Source: CAXXIC01 sp049315325 (GTDB lineage Bacteria > Bacteroidota > Bacteroidia > Bacteroidales > UBA7332). Taken from it: a DNA stretch of 64,000 nucleotides. The stretch is taken from the NCBI GenBank assembly GCA_049315325.1, contig JBMOKJ010000001.1, forward strand, positions 558,001-622,000. The letters are read 5' to 3'. Made by a program: the position numbers and the translations under genes. This document shows, piece after piece, positions 1-8,902 of the stretch. Positions within the stretch are counted from its first letter, which is position 1, and every line of letters starts with the position of its first letter. The notes beneath the pieces were generated by a model that had not been told where the DNA came from, did not search any database, and worked only from the letters and a program-made list of their open reading frames with translations.

Positions 1-1743
1 GCGATTAAACATCGTGGACCAGACGATACTTTGCTCTTTGCAGACGATGCAAAGCTCTATTCGTGCGACCTTTCGACTCCCACTTTTCAACAAAAACTCC
101 CTTCAATTACATCAAAATCATCCTCAAAACTCTATTTTGGATTCAATCGCCTTTCTATTGTCGATTTGTCGGAAAATGGAATGCAGCCTTTCTTTGATGA
201 GCAACGCAATGTCGTGTTTATGCTCAATGGAGAAGTGTATAATTACGTCGAACTCCGCCAAACCTTTCTTGCTGATGAGCCTTTTCAATCTGAAACAGAC
301 AGCGAAGTCGCCTTTCGACTCTACCTGAAATTGGGTGATGATTTTGTGCACCATTTGCGAGGAATGTTTTCGATTGTGCTTTACGATTTCAAAACAAAAC
401 GCCTTAAAGCGTGGCGCGACCGATTGGGAATGAAGCCGTTTTACTACGCTTTCGTTGATGGCGCGTTTGTTTTTTCATCCGAAATGAAAGGGATTTTTGC
501 TACCGGATTAGTCGAAAAAGAGACAAACTATCAAGGTCTCGCCTATTCGATGTACTTGACAACTTGCCCTGCGCCACTCACTATCTACAAAAATATACAT
601 TCGCTTCAAGCGGGATTTCAATTGGATTTCTCGTTGGAAAACAACTCTGTTCAAACAATTAACTATTGGCATCTAGAATATAATCCAGCAAAACAGGACA
701 TCAGCTTTGCCGAATTTGAAACCGATGTCGAACTGGTTTGTCGCCTCCATCAAACGGGCGACGTGCCAAAAGCCATTATGCTGAGTGGTGGAATGGATAG
801 CGGTTTATTGGCGTACTATTTGGGGAAATCAGACAAAAAACTTGAATGTCTGAATATTTACGCTGAAGATCACACAACAGATGAGCGCGATTTTGCTGCG
901 GTAAATGCTGTAAATGCTGGATTGCATTTAACGTACCTCAAGATCCCATCAGTCCCAAATGAAGAGGAGTTGGTAGATTTTCTCACGGCGGAAGAGGAGC
1001 CAAATTCTGAACCTGAAGCCGCACTTTTTCTAAGCAAAAAGGCTCGTCAAATGGGATATAAAGTACTCTACAATGCACTTGGCCCTGATGAAATCTTTGG
1101 TGGATATCCTTATTTTAAAACGGTTTCAAAGATAAAAAAATTCGATTTTTTGTTCCGCTTTATTCCAACATTTGTTTTACCGCAGAAACACCAATCGAAG
1201 TTCGATGAATTGAAGCAATTTGGAGCGGAAGGCTTTCCTATGCTTAGTCGTCGGCTTTTCACATGGGAGGAGATTTCAGATTTTATGGAAGAAAAAGGAG
1301 AGCCAATTCCAATACACCCGATTCAATTCATACAAAATCAAGTTGTTGAGATTTATCCAGAATTTAAGCAAATGCCACTGCTCAAACGAGTATCGTACCT
1401 TGAGATTTTTTACTATATTGCCTCGCATCACACGTTTCGAAGCGATCAGCCATCGATGCGTTATTCGATAGAGATGAGATTTCCGTTCCTCGACCACCTC
1501 TTTTTGCAAAAATATTTCAACGAATCAACGATTTTTGATAACCTCAATCATCACCTAAAACCAAAATTCAGAGAGTTTGCGCTGAAAGTTTTACCACCTC
1601 GAATATTTGAAATGAAAAAGAGGGGGTTCTCAATGCCAGTCGATTTGTGGCTAAAGGAAGAACCAAATTCAGATAAAAACATGCATTTGTTATCGGTTCA
1701 AAAAAAATGGTATCTGAAAATGTACAATTTAATTTCGCTTTGA
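1..1743 (+). CDS. asnB: Asparagine synthase (glutamine-hydrolysing) family protein, 5'-partial
   Basis: The reading frame is open from base 1, so the start and the catalytic N-terminal Cys lie upstream of the window. The first visible residues contain HRGPDD, the glutaminase-domain motif of class II amidotransferases, followed by NGEVYNYVELR and RDRLGMKPFYY. The synthetase half has the pyrophosphate loop SGGMDSG (about base 784) and LGPDEIFGGYP. Family role: transfer of glutamine amide nitrogen to an adenylated carboxylate, normally aspartate. Homologues inside polysaccharide clusters are thought to amidate uronic acids or other glycan carboxyls; with glycosyltransferases and a flippase downstream, that alternative is realistic here. 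The visible 580 codons fit a protein of about 600 residues. The family call is firm; the acceptor substrate is unknown. Confidence 0.9.
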   Translation, partial: AIKHRGPDDTLLFADDAKLYSCDLSTPTFQQKLPSITSKSSSKLYFGFNRLSIVDLSENGMQPFFDEQRNVVFMLNGEVYNYVELRQTFLADEPFQSETDSEVAFRLYLKLGDDFVHHLRGMFSIVLYDFKTKRLKAWRDRLGMKPFYYAFVDGAFVFSSEMKGIFATGLVEKETNYQGLAYSMYLTTCPAPLTIYKNIHSLQAGFQLDFSLENNSVQTINYWHLEYNPAKQDISFAEFETDVELVCRLHQTGDVPKAIMLSGGMDSGLLAYYLGKSDKKLECLNIYAEDHTTDERDFAAVNAVNAGLHLTYLKIPSVPNEEELVDFLTAEEEPNSEPEAALFLSKKARQMGYKVLYNALGPDEIFGGYPYFKTVSKIKKFDFLFRFIPTFVLPQKHQSKFDELKQFGAEGFPMLSRRLFTWEEISDFMEEKGEPIPIHPIQFIQNQVVEIYPEFKQMPLLKRVSYLEIFYYIASHHTFRSDQPSMRYSIEMRFPFLDHLFLQKYFNESTIFDNLNHHLKPKFREFALKVLPPRIFEMKKRGFSMPVDLWLKEEPNSDKNMHLLSVQKKWYLKMYNLISL

Positions 1744-1827
1744 TACAGCAAAACAGCCAATTTTTGCATCTTTGTAGTTTAGAATAGCTTTTCGGGGTTG
1801 TTTTTCACCCTATTTTTAAAATTCTAT

Positions 1828-1835
1828 TAACTTTG
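1828..1835 (+). promoter_or_regulatory. Putative -7 promoter box of glmS
   Basis: TAACTTTG matches the Bacteroidota sigma-factor -7 consensus TAnnTTTG and lies 28 bases before the glmS ATG. No well-spaced TTTG -33 element was found, so this is a partial promoter match. Confidence 0.4.
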
Positions 1836-1863
1836 TAACAATTAAACAATAATACAATAAAAT

Positions 1864-3708
1864 ATGTGTGGAATAGTAGGTTATTTAGGGGATCGCGAAG
1901 CGTATCCAATTCTAATTAAAGGATTACACCGTCTCGAATATAGAGGTTACGACAGTGCTGGTGTTGCTTTGGTGAATGCTGCCAAAAATCTCAACGTATA
2001 TAAGGCTAAAGGGAAAGTTGCTGAACTTGAAGCATTTGCTACATCAAAAGATGTTTCGGGCTCAATTGGCATTGCACACACACGCTGGGCTACACATGGT
2101 GAGCCAAATAACGTAAATGCCCACCCACACTACTCTCAGTCAGAAAAACTGGCACTCATTCACAACGGAATTATCGAGAATTACAGCGTTTTGAAAGCAA
2201 TGTTGATCGAAAAAGGATTTACTTTCTCGAGCAGCACCGATACCGAAGTTCTCATTCAATTGATTGAATACATCAAAAATACCAACAATTGCGAGTTGTT
2301 TGAAGCTGTGCAAATAGCTCTAAATGAAGTAGTTGGAGCTTATGCCATTGCTGTGATTGAAAAAGGAAACCCCGACCAAATAATTGCTGCTCGTAAAAGT
2401 AGCCCATTGGTAGTTGGTATTGGCGAAAATGAGTTTTTCTTGGCGTCAGATGCTACTCCGATTGTAGAATATACAAACAAAGTGGTTTATCTTGAAGATG
2501 AAGAGATTGCAATCTTGCGCCGTGGTGAAGAGCTGAAAGTGGTTGACTTGAAGAATGTGGAGAAGACTCACGCAATTCATAGCCTCGAGCTTAATTTGGC
2601 TCAACTGGAAAAAGGCGGCTACGATCACTTTATGATTAAAGAGATTTTCGAACAGCCAAAAACGATTATCGACTGTACGCGTGGGCGCATCAATGTTGAA
2701 GGAACAAGCGTTTCTCTTTCGGGTGTTATCGACAACAAAGAGAAATTCCTCAATGCACGTCGTATTATCATTGTGGCATGTGGCACATCGTGGCACGCCG
2801 GCTTGATTGGTGAGCATTTGATTGAAGACCTCTGCCGCATTCCTGTGGAAGTAGAGTATGCATCGGAATTTCGCTACCGCAATCCTGTCATTTATCCCGA
2901 CGACGTGGTGATTGCCATTTCTCAATCAGGCGAAACTGCCGATACACTTGCAGCTATTGAATTAGCCAAAAGCCAGGGCGCATTTATTTATGGTATTTGT
3001 AATGCCGTTGGGTCGTCTATACCTCGTACTACTCACTCTGGATCATATATTCACGTAGGTCCTGAAATCGGGGTTGCTTCAACTAAAGCATTTACTGGTC
3101 AAGTTACCGTTTTGACGATGTTGGCATTGACTATTGCGAAAGAAAAGGGATCAATCAGTGATCAAAAATTCCTGGATATCGTGAAAGAATTAAACGAGAT
3201 TCCTGCAAAAATTGAGCATATTTTGACCCAAAATGATTCCATTAGACGTTTCTCTAGAATCTTTACGTATGCCAAAAACTTCATTTATCTAGGACGTGGC
3301 TATAACTACCCATCGGCATTGGAAGGCGCATTGAAATTGAAAGAAATATCTTATATTCACGCCGAAGGTTATCCTGCTGCAGAGATGAAACATGGACCTA
3401 TTGCATTGATTGACAATGAAATGCCTGTGGTTGTGATCGCGACACAAAATGCAATGTATGAGAAAGTAACGAGCAACATTCAGGAGGTAAAAGCTCGTGG
3501 AGGAAAGGTCATCGCTATCGTCACTGATGGGGATGAGACGGTAACCAAATTGGCTGATTATGCGATTTCTGTGCCACCAACCTTGGAATGCCTCGACGCA
3601 TTGTTGACGTCAATTCCACTACAACTTTTGGCGTATTACATTGCCGTAAGCAAAGGGCGAGATGTGGATCAACCTCGTAACCTGGCAAAATCTGTTACGG
3701 TAGAGTAG
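1864..3708 (+). CDS. glmS: Glutamine-fructose-6-phosphate aminotransferase (isomerising)
   Basis: A 614-residue protein of normal family length. It makes glucosamine-6-phosphate from fructose-6-phosphate and glutamine, the entry step to UDP-GlcNAc for peptidoglycan and surface glycans. The start is fixed by MCGIVGYLG, where Cys2 becomes the N-terminal nucleophile of the glutaminase domain (about residues 1-220, with HTRWATHGEPN and SSTDTEVL). Two SIS sugar-isomerase domains follow (about 290-420 and 460-600), with VACGTSWHAG, ISQSGETADTL and the family C-terminus PRNLAKSVTVE. It lies 120 bases after the asparagine-synthase-like gene on the same strand, has its own promoter-like box and is followed by a strong hairpin terminator. 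Its position beside a polysaccharide cluster fits amino-sugar supply, but it is a core gene in its own right. Confidence 0.97.
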   Translation: MCGIVGYLGDREAYPILIKGLHRLEYRGYDSAGVALVNAAKNLNVYKAKGKVAELEAFATSKDVSGSIGIAHTRWATHGEPNNVNAHPHYSQSEKLALIHNGIIENYSVLKAMLIEKGFTFSSSTDTEVLIQLIEYIKNTNNCELFEAVQIALNEVVGAYAIAVIEKGNPDQIIAARKSSPLVVGIGENEFFLASDATPIVEYTNKVVYLEDEEIAILRRGEELKVVDLKNVEKTHAIHSLELNLAQLEKGGYDHFMIKEIFEQPKTIIDCTRGRINVEGTSVSLSGVIDNKEKFLNARRIIIVACGTSWHAGLIGEHLIEDLCRIPVEVEYASEFRYRNPVIYPDDVVIAISQSGETADTLAAIELAKSQGAFIYGICNAVGSSIPRTTHSGSYIHVGPEIGVASTKAFTGQVTVLTMLALTIAKEKGSISDQKFLDIVKELNEIPAKIEHILTQNDSIRRFSRIFTYAKNFIYLGRGYNYPSALEGALKLKEISYIHAEGYPAAEMKHGPIALIDNEMPVVVIATQNAMYEKVTSNIQEVKARGGKVIAIVTDGDETVTKLADYAISVPPTLECLDALLTSIPLQLLAYYIAVSKGRDVDQPRNLAKSVTVE

Positions 3709-3727
3709 TTTTCAACGACACTTATAC

Positions 3728-3764
3728 AAAAAATCCTCGCCAATTCGATTGACGAGGATTTTTT
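3728..3764. terminator. Bidirectional hairpin terminator between glmS and the convergent acyltransferase gene
   Basis: A perfect 12-bp stem (aaaaaatcctcg paired with cgaggatttttt) around a 13-base loop, with A-rich and T-rich ends. It can terminate both glmS (plus) and the minus-strand cassette ending at 3781. Confidence 0.85.
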
Positions 3765-3780
3765 ATGTCTCTGTACCTAG

Positions 3781-4872
3781 TTACACAAAAGCGCAATCTC
3801 CATCGCCATGTTGGATTTTTCCTTGCAGAACAATCTCTCTCCTTTCACGAGGAAATGCGAAATGTTTTACTTGATTTTTGGTGAAAAGGAACGGGTTTTG
3901 GCGAGTTTTAATGGAAGTGGAAATAGCTTCGTCGAAAGTAGTAAAAGTGTGTATATTGTTATCTAACAACAATTTGAAGATTGTTTCGACTACTTTTCCA
4001 ACAACTTCTTGCTTGTAGTAGGAATAAGTAAGAATGGCTTTCCCGTTGTGCATTAGCAGTAGATAGACCGCTACAATTTCTCCGTTTTCTGTGATTCTGA
4101 CCACAGGCATTTTGTAACCTTGCACCTCGTGAGTGAAAGCATATTGTTGCATCTTGGCGCTCTTCTCATTCGTAATCCAAGGATTATCTATTAACCAATT
4201 GAGTTCCGTTTCGCCTCTACGGAACAGCTCATTTTGGTTCATTTTTGCAATAAATTGACCTGCTTCATGATCGATGCGATTTTCAACTGAATGGTCGAAT
4301 TTCAGCTTATGTAAACGCATTTTCCAAAACCATAAAACTGGCTTGTACAAAAGATTTACACACCAATCAACGATGTTGAGTACACCAACCCATTTCGCAA
4401 ACTTCGGTTTTTTTGCAGGTAAAATCGTTGATAAATTAAGTTTCAGGTAGCCTCTAATGCCACAGTCGATTGGCAACAATTCGAATGTTTTTATTTTTTC
4501 GAGCAGAAATTTGGTTTCTGGAGTTAGTTCTGGAAGATAAATTCGTCCTTTCAACTCTTTGGAGGCATAGTAAAAGAGGTGAATGCCAGCATTTGTTTTC
4601 ACCTTTTCGTTAGCCCACCAGCAACTTACCCACCAAATTTTCTCAGGATGATTTTTTACAAAAAGCGTGTCAGGAAGCAGTCCGAGGTAGGCAAGTAGGT
4701 TGTCCGATTCGTCAGTTGCCACGAGCAGAGCGATATCGTCTGCGTCAGCGCGAGGATTTTTTGCTTGCGAAAGTGCGCGAAGTCGGGTGATCGGAATTTC
4801 GTCAGAATCGTTGAATTTTTCCGATTCTACGAACGCGATTAAGTCTGCAATTTTCAAAATCTCAATCTTCAT
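3781..4872 (-). CDS. Putative acyltransferase of the deacetylase/ligase/carrier cassette
   Basis: A 363-residue protein, last gene of a tight minus-strand run, starting 3 bases after the acyl-carrier-protein stop. No sharp catalytic motif is visible. Two GNAT-like halves can be suspected: an N-terminal part (about residues 1-150, with YLGLLPDTLFV and GIHLFYYA) and a C-terminal part (about 225-340) containing PVVRITENGEIVAVYLLL and a helix-strand pattern typical of FemAB/GNAT folds. By position it is the best candidate to transfer an acyl or aminoacyl group from the carrier protein to a sugar amine. The GNAT-like assignment rests on overall pattern and context; the acceptor and donor are inferred. 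No signal peptide, so it is expected to act in the cytoplasm. Confidence 0.55.
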   Translation of the reverse strand: MKIEILKIADLIAFVESEKFNDSDEIPITRLRALSQAKNPRADADDIALLVATDESDNLLAYLGLLPDTLFVKNHPEKIWWVSCWWANEKVKTNAGIHLFYYASKELKGRIYLPELTPETKFLLEKIKTFELLPIDCGIRGYLKLNLSTILPAKKPKFAKWVGVLNIVDWCVNLLYKPVLWFWKMRLHKLKFDHSVENRIDHEAGQFIAKMNQNELFRRGETELNWLIDNPWITNEKSAKMQQYAFTHEVQGYKMPVVRITENGEIVAVYLLLMHNGKAILTYSYYKQEVVGKVVETIFKLLLDNNIHTFTTFDEAISTSIKTRQNPFLFTKNQVKHFAFPRERREIVLQGKIQHGDGDCAFV

Positions 4873-4875
4873 CGT

Positions 4876-5121
4876 TTATCGATTGATTTTTGCAGATAAA
4901 GCCGACAAAATAGCACCTACGCTATTCATCTCGATCAGTTCATCGAGGTCGAAATCGACGCCAAAATGTTCCTCAATCGCGGCAATCAAACCCACGTGAG
5001 CCATCGAATCCCAATTTTCAATCTCGTGAGCCGTTGCGGTTGGCGACAGTTGCATGGTAGGATTCTCAAATACCTCTCTGAAAATCTGTTGTAGTTGGTC
5101 GAATATCGTTTGGTCTGTCAT
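4876..5121 (-). CDS. Acyl carrier protein (DltC-like)
   Basis: An 81-residue carrier protein. The ATG at 5121 is preferred over the upstream in-frame ATG at 5169, because residues from MTDQTIFDQL onward fit the family and the longer form would overlap the ligase gene. The phosphopantetheine attachment site is Ser39 in the motif WDSMAHV, followed by the acidic helix II stretch AAIEEHFGVDFDLDEL typical of carrier proteins. It starts 16 bases after the stop of an amino-acid-type adenylation enzyme and ends 3 bases before a putative acyltransferase. It is not the fatty-acid ACP, whose motif is DSLDTVE-like; WDS-[ML]-x-H is the pattern of carriers in DltA/DltC-type and glycan-modification cassettes. 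Carrier function is confident, cargo is inferred. Confidence 0.88.
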   Translation of the reverse strand: MTDQTIFDQLQQIFREVFENPTMQLSPTATAHEIENWDSMAHVGLIAAIEEHFGVDFDLDELIEMNSVGAILSALSAKINR

Positions 5122-5137
5122 TCTGCAAAAATAGTCG

Positions 5138-6628
5138 TTAAATCGTTTCGAGCAGTTTTTTTCTATCAATTTTCCCGCTTGATGTGATAGGGAATTTATC
5201 GCTGTTAATAATTTTCGTTGGCATCATATAGAAGGGTAAAACTTTGTGAAGCCTTTCCGCAAGCTCCTTTGCCTCCATCGAACTATTCTCCAAGAAGAGG
5301 TAAAGAAGGGTATTCCCTTGGCTGTTCTCTTTAGCCGCGGCAGCCACTTGCACGTTTCCTGCAATCTGCTTGGCGTAGTGTTCAAGTTCACCAAGTTCTA
5401 CGCGATAACCTTGCACTTGCACTTGGTAATCGATTCTACCACAATACATAATATCACCGTCAACATCGCGATAAACCAAATCTCCAGTTCGGTAAAAAAG
5501 CCGTTTTCCGCCGTCAAACTCATAAGACACAAACGCGTCTTTTGTCTTTTCATCGAGTTTGTAGTATCCCAATGCGATTTGATTTCCACCTATCCAAAGT
5601 TCGCCTTTCGATGAGTCGGTAATCAGATTTCCACTCTCCGACACAATAATTGCTACCGTGTCGCCAAACGGTTTTCCGATGGATACAATACCGTTGTATG
5701 TTTTTGCCTCACGAGTTTTTGCCTCCCACATGTGGAAAAGACAATCAATGGTGCCTTCAGTCGGTCCATAGTAGTTTTGAATCACGGCATTTGGCGTGCA
5801 AGCAGCCCATTCCGAAACCAATTGATCAGGCAATGCTTCGCCAGTAAACATCGAAAAATTGAGGTGTGGCAGATTGATTTTCCGGAAATAGGGACGCAGA
5901 TACGCGACCACCGACGGAACGACCATCGCCACAGTGATTTTATGTTTGTCGAGAATCTGATAAATCGAAAGAAATTTGATGTTGTCGAGCGGAACCGTAT
6001 GCACCGAAGCTCCTACAAACAGGGGCACGGTATAGCAAAGTACAGATACATCGAATGTGAAATCGAACATCTGTAAAAATCGGTCATTTCGATTGAACGA
6101 GTAACCGTTTGAGGAGAAATTGGAGACAAATGCATTCAAGTTCCGACGGTTGATGGGCACGCCTTTGGGCACGCCTGTACTTCCTGACGTGAAGAGAATA
6201 TACATTAAATCGTCGTCGGAAAAGCCGTTGAAATCAAGATTAAACGCCTGAGTTTCTATATTCGAAGTGCTGATATAGTGGGAAATCTTATCGGATTGAA
6301 TATATGCTGTAGCATCGCCACTCGAAAGAAGAATGCTGATTCCAGTTTGATCGATAATCGATTGATTGCGCGAAACAGGTAGCAGCGGATTGATGGGAAG
6401 AAAGCACTTTCCACTGAACCAAAGGGCATAGATAGTGGCGTAGGTTTCTATGTCATTGTACGTCACCACGCCGATAATTTCGTTGCGTTGTTGCGATGTT
6501 TGCTCGACCACGCGTTTAATATCAGATACCTTTTCGCCAAATTGCAGATAGGTGTAAGCCGTTTCGTTGATAACGAAAGCCACACCATCGGGGAATTTTT
6601 CGATGTTCTGTTTTATTTGGTCTATCAT
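5138..6628 (-). CDS. Amino-acid adenylation enzyme (DltA-like AMP-forming ligase)
   Basis: A 496-residue stand-alone adenylation protein. It contains the P-loop-like A3 motif TSGSTGVPKG (147-156), NYYGPTEG (285-292), GELWIGG, YRTGDLV, the hinge CGRIDYQVQVQGYRVELGE and the C-terminal catalytic Lys486 in SGKIDRK. The segment FDFTFDVSV places an Asp at 193, where DltA and peptide-synthetase A-domains hold the Asp that binds the substrate alpha-amino group; this argues for an amino acid rather than a fatty acid. It would adenylate the acid and load the adjacent carrier protein. The deacetylase gene overlaps its start by four bases (ATGA), indicating translational coupling. No dltB or dltD partner is present, so classical teichoic-acid alanylation is unlikely; the side-chain specificity cannot be read by eye. 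Confidence 0.85.
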   Translation of the reverse strand: MIDQIKQNIEKFPDGVAFVINETAYTYLQFGEKVSDIKRVVEQTSQQRNEIIGVVTYNDIETYATIYALWFSGKCFLPINPLLPVSRNQSIIDQTGISILLSSGDATAYIQSDKISHYISTSNIETQAFNLDFNGFSDDDLMYILFTSGSTGVPKGVPINRRNLNAFVSNFSSNGYSFNRNDRFLQMFDFTFDVSVLCYTVPLFVGASVHTVPLDNIKFLSIYQILDKHKITVAMVVPSVVAYLRPYFRKINLPHLNFSMFTGEALPDQLVSEWAACTPNAVIQNYYGPTEGTIDCLFHMWEAKTREAKTYNGIVSIGKPFGDTVAIIVSESGNLITDSSKGELWIGGNQIALGYYKLDEKTKDAFVSYEFDGGKRLFYRTGDLVYRDVDGDIMYCGRIDYQVQVQGYRVELGELEHYAKQIAGNVQVAAAAKENSQGNTLLYLFLENSSMEAKELAERLHKVLPFYMMPTKIINSDKFPITSSGKIDRKKLLETI

Positions 6629-7653
6629 TTTCGTTCGATGCTGTTTTTATTCAAAAACGATTTGGCTAAATAGTAAAACTGTTCGCCATAAATCACCTCT
6701 TGTGCGGTGTGGTTGCCAATCTCAATCGGAATACGTTGAATGTTTCGATTCACAGAATCGTGTTTTAATCCCGAACAACCAAAGGTGAAATCGGCAATTG
6801 GTGACTTGGAAGCAAAAATGGTATCAAAAAACAAATGCCCAACCCGATCGTCGGAGAATGGAAACGAAAACAACCTTTTCGGCGTGCCAAATGCCGATGA
6901 AACCGCCTCGACACTCACCGTCGTTTGTCGGATTTGCTCCGTCAAATCGATCTCGGCGTAGCGCGGATGGTCGATGCTGTGTGCTCCAAACGAAAACCCT
7001 TTTTGTTGTAAATCTACAATTTGATTGGTCGTAAGATAAGGCTGTTGATCTCGCAGAAACGCATCAAAATCAACACCCAGGATATCGGCCAACTTATCCA
7101 ACTCTGCTCGTTGATCGTAGCTGATGGCTAAAAGCGATTGTGCGAATCGGTCGGAAGGTAGATTCAACTCAGCAAACCAGTTTCTAACGGCTTGGTCTTG
7201 TGCAGACGAATGCTTTTGCTGCATCAGCTTTCCAATCAGCAAACTCACTTTGTAGCGATAAAACAGGGCTTTGTTATCTATAAATCCGCTATTCACAAAG
7301 CAAATTGCAGGAATGCCTTTACGCAATAAAATTGGCGCAACAGTATCGTGAAATTCACGCAATCCATCGTCGAAAGAAAGCACAAAAACAGGCTTTTTAA
7401 AGCTCTTTTTATATTCCAGCAATGAAATATAATCATTCACCGAAATTGGCTCGAAATGAGCCAACAGAAAATCAAGATCTCGCTCGAAAGTGGCTGTGTC
7501 TCTTATTTGGTAGAGGTGTTTGATGTGCGGCAGCTCGCGGTCTGATACCGTGTGATAGAACGGATGAACGACATTTTGACGGGTAAGTGCAAGAATCCAA
7601 CTCAACGGAATTGGATTCGAAAACTTTGCCAAGGTGTAGAACAATCGATTCAT
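6625..7653 (-). CDS. Polysaccharide deacetylase family protein (NodB-like, CE4)
   Basis: 342 residues. It contains the CE4 motif 1 SFDDG (93-97), where the Asp pair gives catalytic base and metal ligand, and motif 2 HSIDHP with metal ligands His225 and His229. These enzymes remove N- or O-acetyl groups from polysaccharides or lipid-linked sugars. There is no clear cleavable signal peptide, so it may act on a cytoplasmic or membrane-linked sugar intermediate. It is the first gene of a four-gene minus-strand run and overlaps the adenylation enzyme by ATGA. The pairing suggests that acetyl removal frees an amine which is then re-acylated by the ligase, carrier and acyltransferase encoded downstream. 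The family call is strong, the pathway is inference. Confidence 0.88.
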   Translation of the reverse strand: MNRLFYTLAKFSNPIPLSWILALTRQNVVHPFYHTVSDRELPHIKHLYQIRDTATFERDLDFLLAHFEPISVNDYISLLEYKKSFKKPVFVLSFDDGLREFHDTVAPILLRKGIPAICFVNSGFIDNKALFYRYKVSLLIGKLMQQKHSSAQDQAVRNWFAELNLPSDRFAQSLLAISYDQRAELDKLADILGVDFDAFLRDQQPYLTTNQIVDLQQKGFSFGAHSIDHPRYAEIDLTEQIRQTTVSVEAVSSAFGTPKRLFSFPFSDDRVGHLFFDTIFASKSPIADFTFGCSGLKHDSVNRNIQRIPIEIGNHTAQEVIYGEQFYYLAKSFLNKNSIERK

Positions 7654-7987
7654 AAATGCAGGATCGCTAGTTTTTGAAAGCCTTCAAAGATAGGAATTTT
7701 GGCTCTACTGTGTTTATTTGAGACTCACTTTTTCGATTTCCGCTGTAAGGTTGTTCTGTTTTTCGCTAATAAAAGGTTTTATAAATTGAAATAACATAAA
7801 GGAATTAACATGTTGTCCTGACTTGCAAAATTTAGCAAGTCAATACTATCTACAGCGGAATTATATAAAATGATGAAGGAATGTCCCCAATTTTCCATTT
7901 AATATTTTGAATGAAATATGAAATTATTCATTTTATCGTTATATATTTGATTAAGGAAAGAAACACCCGCACGAAAACAGACCGTTA
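7654..7987. other. Divergent intergenic region between the deacetylase operon and the GT2 operon
   Basis: No coding sequence is supported. A short inverted repeat (gacttgc, 8-base loop, gcaagtc) lies at 7821-7842. The region must hold the promoters of the two divergent operons. Confidence 0.5.
7942..7949 (+). promoter_or_regulatory. Putative -7 promoter box of the GT2/flippase/GT2 operon
   Basis: TATATTTG matches TAnnTTTG and lies 38 bases before the ATG at 7988. No matching -33 element was seen at the usual spacing. Confidence 0.35.
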
Positions 7988-8902
7988 ATGATCTCTATTT
8001 GCATTCCGATATATAATTTTGATGTCAACAAGTTGGTTGTCGAGTTGTCTCGACAGATTGAAATGTTGCCAGTAAAACCTGAAATTCTGCTGATTGACGA
8101 TGCCTCGAGTGAGTCATTTAAAGCGATAAATAGGGAAACCTGCCAAAAACATTGCTACGTTGAGTTGGTACAAAATGTAGGTCGAGCAGCTATACGAAAC
8201 TTGTTTCTGAATTATGCCAAATACGACTATTTGCTTTTTCTCGATTGTGATTCGGTGGTGATTCAAGATGATTTTATCGCTGCCTATCTTGTCGCTATCA
8301 AAGAGTTGCATCCAATGGTGGTGTGTGGAGGTCGAGTTTATGACGAAGAGTTACCCGATCGCAATCACCGTTTGCGTTGGAAATTCGGAATTGAACGCGA
8401 AAGTCAGTCCTCCGACACCCGGATGCTGAATCCCAATAAATCGTTTATGACCAACAATTTTATCGTCAAGCGATCGCTTCTCGAGAGCGTGAAATTCGAC
8501 GACCGGCTGAAGGATTATGGACACGAAGACACGCTGTTTGGTTTTGAACTAAAAAAACGTAAAATTGTAATTACTCACATCAACAATCCCGTACTCAACG
8601 GCGATGTGGAAGAGAATGCATTATTCTTCGAAAAGACAGAATATGGCATTGCCAATCTGGCAAAAATCCTTCGGATCGTGAACTACAACACTTACTTTGT
8701 AGAGGATGTAAAAATATTGGCTTTTCACCGGATGATGAAAAAGTGGTCTCTCTCGATGCTTATTCTGTGGATGTTTTGGTGGCTTCGTCGACCAATTAAA
8801 TGGTTGTTAATCAAAGGATACGTCTATCTTCCACTTTTCGATTTTTATAAATTGGGATTACTTATTCAGAAAGAGAATTCCCGAACTGCACAAAATGAGT
8901 AG
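7988..8902 (+). CDS. Glycosyltransferase family 2
   Basis: A 304-residue GT-A enzyme. The N-terminus ISICIPIYNFD and LLIDDASS are the nucleotide-sugar binding strand signatures, and DCD (86-88, in YLLFLDCDSVV) is the metal-binding DxD. GHEDTLFGFELKKR further on resembles the acceptor-side ED motif. The C-terminal part (about 245-300) is basic and hydrophobic and may contact the membrane. It is predicted to add one sugar during assembly of a surface polysaccharide repeat unit on a lipid carrier. It opens a three-gene operon and overlaps the following flippase gene by 8 bases. Donor and acceptor sugars cannot be inferred. Confidence 0.9.
   Translation: MISICIPIYNFDVNKLVVELSRQIEMLPVKPEILLIDDASSESFKAINRETCQKHCYVELVQNVGRAAIRNLFLNYAKYDYLLFLDCDSVVIQDDFIAAYLVAIKELHPMVVCGGRVYDEELPDRNHRLRWKFGIERESQSSDTRMLNPNKSFMTNNFIVKRSLLESVKFDDRLKDYGHEDTLFGFELKKRKIVITHINNPVLNGDVEENALFFEKTEYGIANLAKILRIVNYNTYFVEDVKILAFHRMMKKWSLSMLILWMFWWLRRPIKWLLIKGYVYLPLFDFYKLGLLIQKENSRTAQNE

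Noticed and set aside
5138..7653. Classical dlt operon for lipoteichoic acid alanylation
   Set aside because: No DltB or DltD, a deacetylase is included, and the organism type is Gram-negative.
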